Below are positions 46,932 to 59,061 of a stretch of 64,000 nt of DNA, piece after piece. Under the pieces are notes generated by a model. It ran no database searches and was not told where the DNA came from. It saw nothing but the letters and a program-made list of their open reading frames with translations. Numbering within the stretch: the first letter of the stretch is position 1; each line of letters opens with the position of its first letter. This stretch comes from Syncephalis plumigaleata (Eukaryota; Zoopagomycota; Zoopagomycetes; Zoopagales; Piptocephalidaceae): the NCBI GenBank assembly GCA_025201365.1, contig JAIXMF010000033.1, positions 1 to 64,000 on the forward strand, read 5' to 3'. Both the position numbers and the translations under genes were made by a program.

Positions 46932-48329
46932 CTAGGCCAACTCACGTGCGATTGACTCATTGTATGGGTACTTCTCTAAGAAGGCTGCTGGTGCAAGTCG
47001 TCTAGTTGGATCGGTATCCAAAAGCTTGTAGAAAATATCCATTAAAGAGTCAGAGATGAGCCGTGGCGGGTTTGAGTAGATGCCAACCGGGGGAACGACA
47101 AAGTTGTGGGGTTTAAGATATCCTCGAAGTTGCGACTTGAATAATTTACTATCAAAGCGTTTATTCGTCGTCATAAGCTGGCCTGTAACTGCTCGTTCGG
47201 TCAAAAGATGATAGATCATTGCTCCCACCGACCAGGTCTCGCCCACGAGTAGATTGTAGGTTTTATCCTTCGAAAGAGCCTCTGGAGGCATGTATTCCAC
47301 GGCACGACCCGTGTACTTTCCCATTGCCACGTTCGCAAGTGTACGTTTAAACGTACTGCTCGAGTCGAAATCGACGAGTTTAAGCTTTGCTCTGTTGTTC
47401 TCGTCCACCGAAACGAATACATCTAACAAGAGGACAGGCGTGATTAGTTGTAGCAATTAGAGAAGACAAGAAGACGATGCAAGGAGCCTTACCCGATGGA
47501 TTTAAATCGTTATAGGTAATACCCTCCTTGTGAAGGAATGCAAGCGCTACACATGTTGATTAGTTAAATTCAAGATATCCAGAGGATAGGATAGAAGGGA
47601 CGGGCAAACATACCTTCTAGCAATTGATAAATCAAATCGTAGGCATCTCTCTGCTTTTTAATGTTCTGTCGTTTGAAATGCGAGCCGATAGTCTCTTTAC
47701 CCGCGTATTCCGTGACGATGCATTGACCAATTGGAAGTGCCTTTACATATTTATGAAGAGCGGTCGACTTGAACCACGAGGCGATCTTGTAAGGCAAGCC
47801 TGCTTTGAATGAGTGTACCATCTTCACGAAATGTTTGCCACTTGGATGCCTCATTTCTTTAGCATCGTAGATAATCTACAAGGGAGGTGATTAATAATCA
47901 TGCTCAACGGTTGCGCGGTATACAGCATAATTACCTGGTTGATGGCTTTCTCCTTATTTATACTCGTTGGATGATAGGAGCATTTCGTGAATGTTTTATC
48001 GCCATAATAGTCGGACTGGCCCATAACGGAGAACCTGCCATAACCTATGACTTCGGTGATAGTGAGTTCAGGTGTCAATGCTCCTGGCTTGTTAACGGGC
48101 AGCGTGATCAATCTCCATCGATCACTCCAACCTCCTGATGTCGTGGTATTAATATGAAGGGAAAGATGTCAATACCGTTGTCATAGCATATCATATGTGT
48201 GTGCGTATAACTAACTAACTAACCAGTTGCAGGACGGAAATTAAACGGCGTTGCCAATACTTGTTGCGTGTACAGGACGGCCACTAGACCGCACACTGTG
48301 CTCGTAGCACCGAATAACAAGAGTTGCAT
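46932..48329 (-). CDS. Protein-kinase-like protein with signal peptide and altered catalytic motifs
   Basis: Five exons: 48329-48224, 48134-47935, 47875-47614, 47546-47493, 47422-46932. They give 370 residues. Exon 1 encodes a signal peptide (MQLLLFGATSTVCGLVAVLY). The kinase fold follows: glycine loop GYGRFSVMG (65-73), N-lobe lysine probably in TKCSY, then a catalytic loop reading TYNDLNPSD instead of HRDLKxxN (Asp203 kept) and DFD instead of DFG (Asp225 kept). The APE motif reads PPE and the DxWS motif reads ETWSVG. The C-lobe ends in LDTDPTRRLAPAAFL. Two catalytic acids remain, but Lys and Asn of the loop are replaced by Asn and Asp, so activity is uncertain. A signal peptide on a kinase fold points to the ER/Golgi lumen or secretion. 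It is convergent with the secreted subtilisin, 156 bp apart. Confidence 0.8.
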
Positions 48330-48855
48330 GCTTTGATAGTTAATGACTATAAGTAAGAATAATAATAATGCCTTATTAGTATCTTTCTACATCGCTATTT
48401 GAATAACAATAATGCTAATAAATAGCCTGCTTTACCTTGTGCCAATTAATGGAATAACTTCGTCAAGACAATCAATTAAAAGATGTAGCGTAAAAATGTT
48501 TGCGAATAAAAATGAGAATGATGGCGTGATTATCGAATAGTAAGTACAGCTACAGCAGAAGGTATGATCACTTTTTATATTAGCACGACTCATGTGCAAT
48601 CATTTGTTTTTGATATGCAAGGCATCAATAAAGGAAAAAGTACACATGTCAAAGGACAAAGATACCATGTGTGATGGTAAATTGTTATGGTATTTTAACT
48701 GAAAGCGGTAAAGACAACATGTGTGCTACATGAGCAAATGCAAATGTTGTATTGCCAAAAAAATCGTATAAGCTGCCATTCAACAACTAGCTAGACATGA
48801 TAACGCGTAATTCATATGAACGGTCATGTAGAATTAGAAGAAATCAATAATACGA

Positions 48856-48985
48856 AGTTTTTCCAACCAGTCAATACAGCTAGCCGTCAACTTTTTATTA
48901 ATAACAATGATTGATGGCAATAATGATACATATGATTGATGATGACCGTACACCTTGCTTTAAGTAGCACTATCTAATCTCCTTC
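48856..48985 (+). repeat. Direct repeat, left copy, flanking pyrimidine-rich block
   Basis: Begins with an R1-like core (ttttccaaccagtcaata) and ends gatgatgaccgtacaccttg followed by ctttaagtagc. The same two elements in the same order occur at 50071-50178, with ~1.1 kb of pyrimidine-rich DNA between the copies. Confidence 0.65.
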
Positions 48986-50050
48986 GTTTGTTTGTTTATT
49001 CACTCGTTCAATAATCATGTAACTATTACCGTAACGCTCATATAAGGTGGATATGCTCTCTCTCGTCTATTGCTTTTTATTCTTTTATTCGTTCTCTGAT
49101 CACACATACACCACTACAACTCATGCTTTTCCTCTTACTTCACCTTCGTTTACAGTCATATACAGACTACGCTTAGCTGTAAGCGTATACTACTTGTCTT
49201 TGTGTTGTTCTCGGTCGGTCGTCTTGTTCCCGTCTAGTCTGCTGCTTTGCCAATGACTACTTGTCGATTATGTTGATTGTATGTCGCGTACTCGTATTTT
49301 GTATCGCTACTCGTCGACAGTCTCACTCCAATCTGTATACTCTGTCATAAGCACACTTTGCTCTTCACGCTGTGTAGTAGCTGGTTCTTTATTCGTTGTC
49401 AATCAACGTGGCATATACTCCCACTAGGTCTTTCATACTGGTCTATCCTCTATTCAGTTCTCTCTTTCTCGCTCCCTTGTCTACTTGCTTGCGACACTCC
49501 CTTGCCCTCACTCGTGTATTTCTATTATTTCATGCCGTGTCCTTTATTCACGACGTTTGCTTGCCGCGTTGTACCACCTTATTCGCGTTGACTTGCTGAT
49601 CATTGCTCGTAGTATGTGGGGACACGTACGCATATATAACACTCGCGCTATGCATTAGACACCACACTTGCTTGTCAGCATACAACGTCTCCACTCGCTG
49701 CTTTGCCTTACTTACTCGTGCTTTATACATATATGCAAGTACGCGGTACTCGTGTTGATTACTAGCCAGTGCTTTTGCTCCTCCAATTACGACATGTATA
49801 CGTAACAAACACTACGGCTTCTACACGTGTGTTGTGAAAGTACGCGTACATACATAATGTCTGCGCTAACTACTACCCATTACGTCGCTTAGCACTTTGT
49901 ATTTGTAGTGGTACTGTCTGACATTGTATTGCATATTGTAAATGTGCCGAGGAAATCCCATATGATGGCTATATCTTTATTTGCATAGTATATATTGATA
50001 GCTAACATGGCACTAATAGAGAGTAATAACGGCATTAGTACACATCCATT

Positions 50051-50178
50051 CATTGCTCATTAGCATGGTATTACAGGTCTTTCCAACCGTTTAACGCTGT
50101 TAGTCTTTAACATTTAGTAGTACATATGAATGATGATGACCGTATATATTGCTTTAAGTAGCTCTAGCTTCTTCAATA
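50051..50178 (+). repeat. Direct repeat, right copy, with R1 copy D
   Basis: Contains attagcatggtattacaggt and an R1 core (ctttccaaccgtttaac), then gatgatgaccgtatatattg and ctttaagtagc. The front part matches 25041-25085, the second part matches 48930-48975. Confidence 0.7.
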
Positions 50179-51788
50179 TGCCTCTAATAAATATTTAATA
50201 AATACTATCATGTTCCGCATTACAATATGCATCGAATGAATGTACGTGCAGTGTTCTAGAATCATTGCCTATGCCATGAATAATCGGCGAGTGTTATTGA
50301 CATACCTCATTTCCATTACCACATCAACTTATTCACTTTTCTTTTACTAATATCCATTGCATCATCATCTTTGACCATTCTATTTTATTATATTACCCTA
50401 TTGATCATTATAGTATTCCTATTATCATTCAATAAACATGGCATTATGCATCATCTTTATTTACTAATGACCTTTATTTACGTATCATTCGGATACTGCC
50501 TTACCGTTGTGCTACATATATATAAATTACATATGGTACAAGTGCTTCCTTGAAACACCACTCATTCATAGCTAGTTTATTAGATACCGAATAGTGAGCA
50601 CTTTTAGCGTGTTTACTAGTGGAACACAATGTCAATAAGTAAGGCGTTCCTTGTCGATAATGGCTATTTTATTCAACTCACATGTTAATGACTCCTTAAT
50701 TGGGAGTGTCGCACCTTTTGACGCAGGAAAAATGATTCACGTGGTGCCAACTACTTCTGACTTTTGTGGTGGTACTCCGGCGTGGGTCACTACTCCGCAT
50801 TATGCTACTGCTAAATTGATCAAAAGGAAATATAACAAAGACAGCAGCAGCAACTACCGCTACAACTGCGATGATGACGATACTGAGAGAAAGATAACCC
50901 GTTTACTAGTCAATATCTTGCTTTTCTTCTTTCTCCTTCTTCTTCTCCTTCTTCTCTTCTTCTTCTTCTAATTCTTCTAGTCCATACTAGTGTTGTAAGC
51001 CGTAACATCCTATTGTATAACGAGTTACTACTACACTAGCGTGTTTTTATAGCGTGTAGCGTAATATTTATTATAATAACGAACTATTTATAATCGATAT
51101 CTACCCTAGTATTTAGTAAGTATTCATTAGTAAACTGAAGTGTATTACCAAGTTTCTGGTCAATTATTCGATGAATATTTGAATAGCTAGCAAGTCTGTC
51201 AATGATCACATAACCGTTAGTTGATCAGCTTATTCATTGACTTCTTAGTACAATGTATATAATACTACTGAAGTTGACGTAGATCATCTCGAGCGTTATT
51301 GATTAATGTCATGCAGTTCTTTTTACTTTTTTCTTACTTTTAAAGTGGTTGGGGTGATGTTTCAGGCTTGATGTCATGACGAATATAAAAGTAGTTGTCC
51401 GTGTGCGGGTGTATGTGCAGGTGTGGGGATTGCCAAACAAATATACCTTTTCGGGTAAATGAACATTATGCTGACTTACGATTTTTTATAACAGACACCA
51501 CGCTTACCTTTTACGCCAAGTGACGACCACCTCTTTACGCCGACCAATTAACACAAGCTCACATCAATTTATTACGAACGAACAAGCGTACGAACGAGCG
51601 AGTAAATACGCGCACGTACTTTTATTTACTCATCATTTCGTAAAATCATATAAATAGTATACTATCTATCTATCTATCTATTCTCACTAAGATAGATCCA
51701 GGATTATTGTAATCGTCATTGATTATAATAATTAATTAATTAATATCGTAATAATAATCATCGTAGTATCATTACCGCTACTATAATA

Positions 51789-54293
51789 ATGTCGTTCGTT
51801 AGTAATAATGACAATGGACATCGTTATAACAATAATGGTGATCCCAATATTACTCATATATCGGTGCCGGAACGTGCACACGTAGGTCCTGGTGCTAATG
51901 CGCGTTTCGACCTGACCGGCTACGAGACCGATGCACTTTCCCGACAAGGACCAATGTCTAATTACGCCGTAACCGAGTATAACGCGGGCGATCCCAACTA
52001 CATGGAGGAGAAGCCGCGAACTGGCATGCAGCGCTTCTTTAAAACACGTCGTCGAATGTGCCTATGCATCTGCTGTTTGCTCACCTTGATCATTATCGCC
52101 GTACTTATTCCGGTGGTTATTTTCGTTATTGTTCCCGCTATCGCTCAGTCCAATGTGAACGGTTCGAAAATGGTGATTACCTCGACGAATATCACTAGTC
52201 CGCAAGAGGATTCGTTCGTTATGAAAATGGCCGGTATGGTTACGGATACCGGGCCATTGGACGCGCAAATCGAAATGAAAGACAAGGTGACCATGTATTA
52301 CAACGGAGAGGAGCTAGGTCGCATGGCCATGGATCCAATTAACGCCAAAGCAGGTGTGGGCGCCACACTTGATTCTGCACCGACATTCGAGGTCACCAAC
52401 AAGGACGCATTCGGTCGTTTCTCCAAAGTGATGATGGGCGAGAAGAGTTTCACCTGGGTGATGAAGGGAATGGCGCGTGTCCGTGCCATGGGCCTACTTA
52501 CCATTGACAATATTAAACTGGAGAAAGAGCTGACATTTGCCGGTAAGTATACGAGATTGGTTATTAGCAGTTGTTGTTAGATGTCATTGCTAATCTATCG
52601 ATTGCCACTGCTGTTAGGTATGCAAAACTTTTTGAATGTCAAGATTAAATCGTTCGACTTGCCTTCTAATCATCCACTTGGCGGTATTACCATGAACGTC
52701 GAATCATCCATGGAGAATCCCTCGATCTTCGGCATGGAACTCGGCCAGTTAACCTTTGACATTTTCTACAAAGATGTCAGGATAGTCACCGCTAATGCAA
52801 CCGAGGTCAACCTGGTACCGGGCGTCAACGATCTAGCGATGAAGGGGAGAATGATACCGCAAGCACGTAGCGAGGATCTTGCTGTGGTGGGCACGATGTT
52901 CAGCGACTACATGAACGGCCGATCATCCGATATGAAAGTGGTCGGTGTAGCCGTGCGACCTACAGCCGATAGCAAGCCGATCACATGGCTACAAGCGGGA
53001 TTCAACGGTCTGACGCTGAACGTCAAACTCGACAGCAAGGAGGACGGTCGACTCATTCAGAGTCTCGATCTTGGCCCGCTTGAAATGAAGTTCTCGCCGG
53101 CCAATGCATGGGCGCCCGTTACATCGGCGCCTAATGTCGTGGCAGGATTCAAGATGCCATTTGGTTTCCCACTTGAAATGAAACAGGTCGAACAGGACAT
53201 TACCGCCTATGACAATGGCGTGGCCATGGCCACCATGAAGGTGCCAATGAGTAAGGCATCCGGTACATCCGCATCGGGTCAGATTGTCACCGCCATCAGT
53301 AACATTCCAATGGAGGTGATATCGAGTCAACACGCTCGTTTCAGTCAATTCGTGCATGATCTAACACTCGGCACCGGTAAATCCATGACAATGCGCGGTA
53401 CCGTGTCATCAATCGCTGGTACGGCCATTGGTGATGTGCGTATCGAGGGCATCAAATTGGACCAAAGTGTTAGCATGCAAGGATTACAAGGATTAGCCAC
53501 GACACCACTCGTTGCCAGCGATGTTCATGTGCGAGGTGGTAATGCCGAGGCTATGGAAATTGCTCTCACCTGTACGATGACAAATCCCTCGAATATTGCC
53601 ATGGACATTGGCGATGTCACCTTCCAGGTGTTCTCACAAGGTCAAGACGTCGGTCGTGCTGTTATTCGCAACATGCAACTGAAACCGGGAAGCAATAGCG
53701 TACCGAGTGTATTCTACTTCTCGCCTAAAACCGCGTCAGCTAAAGCGGCAGGTCGTGTTATGCTCGAGAATTTCATGAGCGGTGTCGATCATCAAATTGG
53801 TATATCCGGATTTGAGGGCTCAACACCGGTTGCTTCATTGGTGCAAGGTCTATCCAAGTTGCGATTCACAACGTCGGTGCCGGCCATTCACGATCTTATG
53901 CTACGTGGATCGCAATACTCGCTCAATTTGTTGACGGTACCGTTCACGCGTAAATCCAAAGTACGCGTACAAATCTACAATCCGCTGGATGCACCCGTCA
54001 CCATCACGAAGATGAAGGGCACCATGGTGTCGAAGGGCGCCACGATCGGCACCATTGATCAGACATTCCCCAATGGTCAACTCGTACTACCGCCGAAATC
54101 CTCGGTCTGGACACCAGTCTTCGACATGCGCGTTGCACTTAGTCTAGACGCCATTAAGATAGTGCTCACCTCGCCTAATGGCGCCATGGTCGTTGACGTC
54201 GACTCCTCGATGGAGGCATTCGTAGGTGGATACCCCATCAGTCTTAGCTACCGTCAAGCAGGTCTTAATGTCGAGAAGGTCAATACACTTTAA
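51789..54293 (+). CDS. DUF3712-family membrane protein, copy 2 (complete)
   Basis: Two exons, 51789-52542 and 52618-54293 (75-nt intron, phase 1), give 809 residues. The polar N-terminus (about 85 residues) ends in a TRRR stretch, followed by MCLCICC and a membrane segment at ~91-118. The remaining ~690 residues are a repeated beta-rich architecture of DUF3712 type (blocks such as FEVTNKDAFGRFSKV, NPSIFGMELGQLTFDI and IYNPLDAPVTITKMKG), with a likely lumenal or external location. It is paralogous to the gene at 1-1405, which shows the same cysteine cluster, membrane segment and intron site. LEA-2/Tag1-like proteins of this type occur on fungal vacuoles, but the role here is unknown. Codon usage is more GC-rich than in flanking DNA, as for a well-expressed gene. 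Confidence 0.9.
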
Positions 54294-54620
54294 TGAATAC
54301 GCTTACTATTATTTTTTTGATAAGGCTTAAGGTAGTATATTTTACGTAAATCATTGCCATTAGTTTATCTCGCTTTCTTAACATAATCTGTAATCAATGG
54401 AGCGAGATAAACCACTCAATTAATAATAGCACTAATAACAATAATAGTTGGCTCAGAAATAAACAATAATTCTCAGTTTATATTATTAAATAACAATTAA
54501 ACGATTGCTTTATTTATGTATTTGTATGACTATTGCAATGATCGTAATACTAATAATAATAATAGAAATGAATGCTGGATGATGCTATTGAAATATGCAA
54601 CATATATACTATGGATTGTA
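54294..54620. other. Intergenic between convergent genes
   Basis: 327 AT-rich bases holding the 3' ends of the DUF3712 and ACBD5-like genes. No gene seen. Confidence 0.5.
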
Positions 54621-55970
54621 TCATCTTAATCTGAATAAACGTCGAATAAGACTGGACATTTGCGATAGCCAACTATCAATCCATCGTACAAGAATGGAGA
54701 TAGGCCATGCTGGTCGACCAACAGCTGATTCAATATCCATGCTAGCAACTTGTTGCGCATTAGTATTTGCTACACTCGATACTAGTGTACTGCCAGGGTA
54801 GTCTCTTTGTCTTGCAACAGTCAAGCGATAAACCACCAATGAAAATACCAATAGAGTGGAATGCACCAATGCATGTCGTAAAAGTGCCTAATATGCGGTA
54901 AACGTCAAGTAATATGTAAACACAAATGTCTCTATATCATTGCTTACTCGTAGCCAGCTGCGTGGACCTGTTCCGCGTGCTCTATCGGCTCTGCTTCGTG
55001 TTTCCGATTCACGTTTATGTTGCTCGATACGCTCCTGTATTGCTGTCAATTCCGTTTGCAATTTCTCTAATGTCTCCTCTGCTTGTCGAACATGCTCCAA
55101 TCGTTCCTGCAATGCTGTCAGCGTGTTTTTGATATTCTCGTCAATTGATTCTACATCTCGAACGTTATTATCGGTTCTAATAGATGCGCTGCTTATTATT
55201 GATGATTCATACGGTAATTGTGTATCATCATTAGTAGGCAAATGTTCCTCGGATTCGAATGGTGATGAATCATCAGTTCCATCGTGTAAAGCGTGTTCAC
55301 TAATATCGACATTGTTAATGGTATTATATGTTTCGACATTGGCGATGTCTTCTTGCTGTGATGGTGGTGGTCTACTGTTGTCACTAGAAGCATTGGTATC
55401 AAATGATTTGATTTGCACTAGTAATTCAGTTGCCCTAGGATGATTGATATGTTTTTGTAAGTACTACATAGAATGCAATGCACTATTAGCTAGACAGAAT
55501 AAGTAATGCAATAAAATGTGCTTGCCATTATCACACTATCGACATAGCGTTGCTTAGCTTCGACAGATGATACTCCCATGAGTGACTTCCATGATTCCCT
55601 AATGCCACACATTATCATTAACTCAATGTGAAATGCTAATGATAATGCTGTGCTACATCATCATGTACTTTACCATTTTCCACGGCCAAGAGGGTCCCAT
55701 CTTCCGGGACGTGATCGTGAGCAATCTCCCTTTGTGCCTTGCTTGAATAATCCATAAAACTATGCATGGCAATTAGTGTCAACACCATTCTACGCGTATT
55801 GCTACACCACTAACTGAGTTGCTCTCGGCAAGCGATAGTCGTGGGAGTTTACCATCCTTGGATTCACCGCTCAAACGAGCAGGACGCTGACATTCACGCA
55901 CAATACGACATGCAAGGTTGAATTGCCTATCAAGGGAAGTATACTGATCCGATGCCTCTATTGAAGTCAT
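54621..55970 (-). CDS. ACBD5-like acyl-CoA-binding protein with C-terminal membrane anchor
   Basis: Five exons: 55970-55815, 55759-55674, 55598-55526, 55463-54948, 54887-54621. They give 365 residues. The acyl-CoA-binding domain occupies residues ~12-105: LDRQFNLACRIV, FYGLFKQGTKGDCS (the Tyr/Lys ligand-binding block) and RPGRWDPLGRGKWESWKSLMG. A polar linker, a coiled coil (about residues 205-255, ALQERLEHVRQAEETLEKLQ) and a hydrophobic segment near 284-301 follow, then ~60 residues with a second amphipathic stretch. This order is that of ACBD4/5, which tether peroxisomes to the ER and channel very-long-chain acyl-CoA; peroxisomal location here is inference. The third intron begins with GC (GC-AG), the only choice that keeps phase. 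Confidence 0.85.
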
Positions 55971-57242
55971 TGCCACGATAATGGATAATGACAGATGTCT
56001 TTTGCTTTGTTTGGTAGTTAGCGAGAAAGAGAGAGAGAGAAAGAAAGGAATGATTGCCACTACTATTGCTGCTATTGTTATTCTTGATCCAGTGATATCG
56101 ATATGCTGTTGTTGTTGTTGTTGTTGTTGTCAACCAAAGACTATAACAATCTAATTGCTCATGCCAACACTAGATCCTTGTTGTCTTTATTGGATAGTCT
56201 GTGTTGAACCAATTAGTGATTATACAATAATAAACCATGTGATTCAAGTATATTGTTGTCCATCCCATTAGACAAAAGATAAATGGGAAAATGTTGCAGC
56301 CCAATAGTCTGCTATCTAGTATGGATGAATGTTGAAGTTATCTCCTTATCCTATAACTAGAATGTATTCCCTTGATGTTCAATGGGAAGAATGCTCATAA
56401 TAGTAGCAACAGTAATAGTACATGCCATTTGATTGTATCGTGTTACTTGCTAATCTCGATCATTACCATCATCATCATGATTAGTTATCCATACTAGTCA
56501 TTGGCGAGTAGTTCAAACTTTCACACATAACACCAATCCAATGGTCTGTTATTGGTGATATCAGTATTTATTTGGAAATTAGTAAACTGAAATGGAAATG
56601 GAACACGTATGGCAATGGAGTGCCTCAATAGCAGCCTTGTCAATGCCACTTCATCTCTGATGCATTTGATCGGTCGACATTTGAATACCGAATACTGTTG
56701 CAACTTGTCCAAGAACATGTGCACGCCTTGTATCGTACATGTCCTTCCAGAAGAATACTATTGCCAAATGCGATCAGCAAAGCGGGTGCACTGATCTCGT
56801 TGATGGCTGGGCAAGCAACGATAAACAATAGAATGCTCGAGCCAATTGTGAGATGACCAAAGAACAGCACGTATATCACAAGTGGTACATGTCAGTTATA
56901 CAGCTGTTCTATTCATATGTTGTATTCCTACTACACAACAGACATACTGCCTAAACTAAATAGTATAGCATTCGGTACATTTATAGGTCAATATCAAGTG
57001 GCCATTTGTGGAAGTATAAGCATGGCGATAGCATGTCATAACTACATGTTAACTATTCCCTTGATTATCCAGGGAAATGACCGTTTTTGTATAGACACGG
57101 CATAGACCATTATATTCAATAAACCAATTTATGCTACCGTAATTAGATATTCCATTCTTGGCTTGAAAACAATTGCCACTGACAATGGTAGCGTTTATTC
57201 TTTACTCGTCGTAACAAGAAGTAACAATCGATGTGTTTACAG
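55971..57242. other. Intergenic, possible decayed membrane-protein remnant
   Basis: 1.3 kb. A minus-strand frame at 56640-56879 holds two membrane-like helices (YVLFFGHLTIGSSILLFIVA, then ISAPALLIAFGNSILLEG). It continues into a different frame at 56521-56724 without a good splice site. Either a gene with an exon I cannot place or a decayed copy. A GTT/CAA repeat lies at 56105-56130. Confidence 0.35.
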
Positions 57243-57250
57243 TATAAATA
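57243..57250 (+). promoter_or_regulatory. TATA box of the small secreted protein gene
   Basis: TATAAATA, a strong consensus, 160 bp upstream of the ATG at 57411. Few other genes in the window show so clear a box. Confidence 0.5.
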
Positions 57251-57410
57251 GATCAGTGTATGGCGGCAGGTTTATTGGAATATCATCGCAAACCAAAAAC
57301 CAACCACATCCTCTTGTCTAATATCTGACCACTTTTTAGCTTCACAAGCATTGTATTTACAATACTCTACTGTTTATTTACTTTCACCACCACCACTAAT
57401 ACTAATCAAC

Positions 57411-57702
57411 ATGAAGTTCTCCACTGCCATCTTCGCTGTTGCCGCCCTCTTGGCCGTTGTCATCTCCGTTGAAGCCGCTCCCGGATTCACCAAGCCACCC
57501 ACCTCGGGTAGTCCATGTGTTATTGGCACCCCACCAGTTGGCTCTCTCCAATGTATCGATAATGGCGATGGTACCGGCACCTGGGGAAATCGCATGTAAA
57601 TACGGCTACAAGACACATCAATACAATAATACCTACTAGCATTTCAGTCATGTCTGTCTCGGTTCACATTCATCAATGAGCTGCAAGTCTATTGATGATT
57701 AA
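57411..57702 (+). CDS. Small secreted cysteine-bearing protein
   Basis: Two exons, 57411-57595 and 57648-57702 (52-nt GT-AG intron, phase 2), give 79 residues. Residues 1-22 are a clean signal peptide ending before APGF. The mature peptide of ~57 residues has four cysteines in the order PCVIGTPPVG, LQC, HVCLG, MSCKS around a Gly/Asp/Trp core (NGDGTGTWG). This C...C...NG.G.W...C...C layout recalls small fungal chitin- or carbohydrate-binding modules (CBM19-like). Unspliced, the frame ends at 57599 after NRM and keeps only two cysteines, so the spliced form is preferred. It may be an effector-like or wall protein (inference). A TATA box precedes it. Confidence 0.7.
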
Positions 57703-57989
57703 TTGACATACATGTGCATGCAACATTAGCGTACATCTTCTTGTGTTGCTACCCTCTAGTAATAATAAATTGTCATTGATTAGCTATTTATTTATTGTAT
57801 ATTCAAAGCAGTAACTAAGCATGACTAAAGAAAAGGTATTAAAATGTAATTATATTGTTGTAGTTATGTTTAACATATCAGCATTGTATAGTTGTAAACA
57901 CAAAAGATAATTTATTTATTTATATATTTACATGGTATTATGTGGATAGGATAGAATCGAAGAAATAGCCGTGATACAGTGAGTGTTAC

Positions 57990-59061
57990 TTATGGAATAG
58001 CGCATTTGAGTAAATGGGCCTGCTCTTTAACATGTTGCCATCTAAATGCCTACAATTCGAATGTATATATTGTTAGCTTTTCTCATTCTCGCTTAATAGT
58101 CAACTATTCCAAATGTATTATTATTATTACCTTAATCTCATCTAAAGCTGTCTCTAATTCTCGACGAGTCCAAAAGGCACGACTACGCTTTAGTGTGTCC
58201 AGTATTCCCTTCTCCACTGCCAATGAGCGTTCGCGTACCTCGTTTAGTAATTGAGCATTCGCCGATTGAACGGTCAATAATGCAGCGTCAAATCGTTTCC
58301 TATGCTTCTTTAGTATCTTTTGTATCGCCAGCTTATTCAATTCGGCATAAGTGACAACTCGTTGACCGAATGCCACCACTGCATCTGGTGTCAGTTGTGG
58401 AGATGTTGCACCCGGTGTGGTTGCCATCAACGATGCCGAAGCGGGTGTTATTGTCGCTGTTGTTGTTGTTGCTGCTGCTGCTGCTGATGGAATAGATTCC
58501 GTAGGAGATGGACCACCCAATATTGCCGTTGTCTGTCCAAATAATGGTGAAGCTAAGGGTGAGTTCGATGGACTGACGGAGGATGTCGCACTACCATAAG
58601 CATGTTTCTAATATTCATTCATTATTATTCCATTAGTATTTTCTAATTGATCAAAGTAAAGAGGAACGAGTAATCACTTACTTGATAATCTTCGAAAAAG
58701 ACACGCTGCTGTTGACTGCGTAATTGTCCCAGCAAATGTAGATAGAATGACTCGCATTTATCGGCTTGATTCCTTAACACCATGAAGAATGTGTCGTCGA
58801 GTTCCTCCAATTGAGTGATAGTCAACGCGGGTGGTGTGGCAACGGTAGTAGCATCCGATTGCTCGTCACAAGTAGCTTCAACGTCTTTACGGGTTGCAGT
58901 ATCGGTGGGTGTCCTGTGCCACATTAATATCAAGTAGAATGGCGTTGCAATGCTACTTACTTTGTAAATCCATGCAGCTTCTGCTTGAGCAACTTGTAAT
59001 CCACGTAATGCCCGCGCCATTCCGCCTGTTGAGCCGACTTTAACTGTTTAGCAAACTTCAT
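57990..59061 (-). CDS. SPX-domain protein
   Basis: Four exons: 59061-58961, 58913-58682, 58607-58131, 58049-57990. They give 289 residues. MKFAKQLKSAQQAEWRGHYVDYKLLKQKL is the first SPX block (amphipathic start, Tyr and Lys residues of the phosphate site), FFMVLRNQADKCESFY the second, and LNKLAIQKILKKHRKRF (residues ~201-217) the third, with the lysine cluster that binds inositol pyrophosphates. An ~85-residue Ala/Thr/Ser-rich insert separates blocks two and three. No other domain follows. The short last exon (KAFRWQHVKEQ) is supported by phase and a CTAAC branch-like site; otherwise the frame ends at 58104. SPX proteins sense phosphate status. The gene is divergent from an anion-transporter gene 731 bp away. 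Confidence 0.8.

Larger units (their letters stand above)
48330..51788. other. Long repeat-rich intergenic region
   Basis: 3.5 kb. From ~49030 to ~49850 the plus strand is strongly pyrimidine-rich (the reverse of the blocks at 28.9-29.7 and 42.7-43.9 kb). It is flanked by direct repeats (48856-48985 and 50071-50178). A frame at 50659-50971 ends in a Leu/Phe run from a CTT microsatellite. Its first ~60 residues (FDAGKMIHVVPTTSD, GGTPAWVTTPHY) look protein-like, but no family is recognised. TATC run at 51661-51680. Confidence 0.5.

Noticed and set aside
49047-49599. Overlapping plus-strand frames rich in Leu, Ser, Cys and Tyr
   Set aside because: They follow the pyrimidine skew of a repeat block, have no domain or splice support, and appear in two frames at once.
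56521-57116. Membrane-protein gene on the minus strand or a small plus-strand gene
   Set aside because: Hydrophobic helices are present, but frames do not connect through credible splice sites and no family is recognised; mentioned only as a possible remnant.
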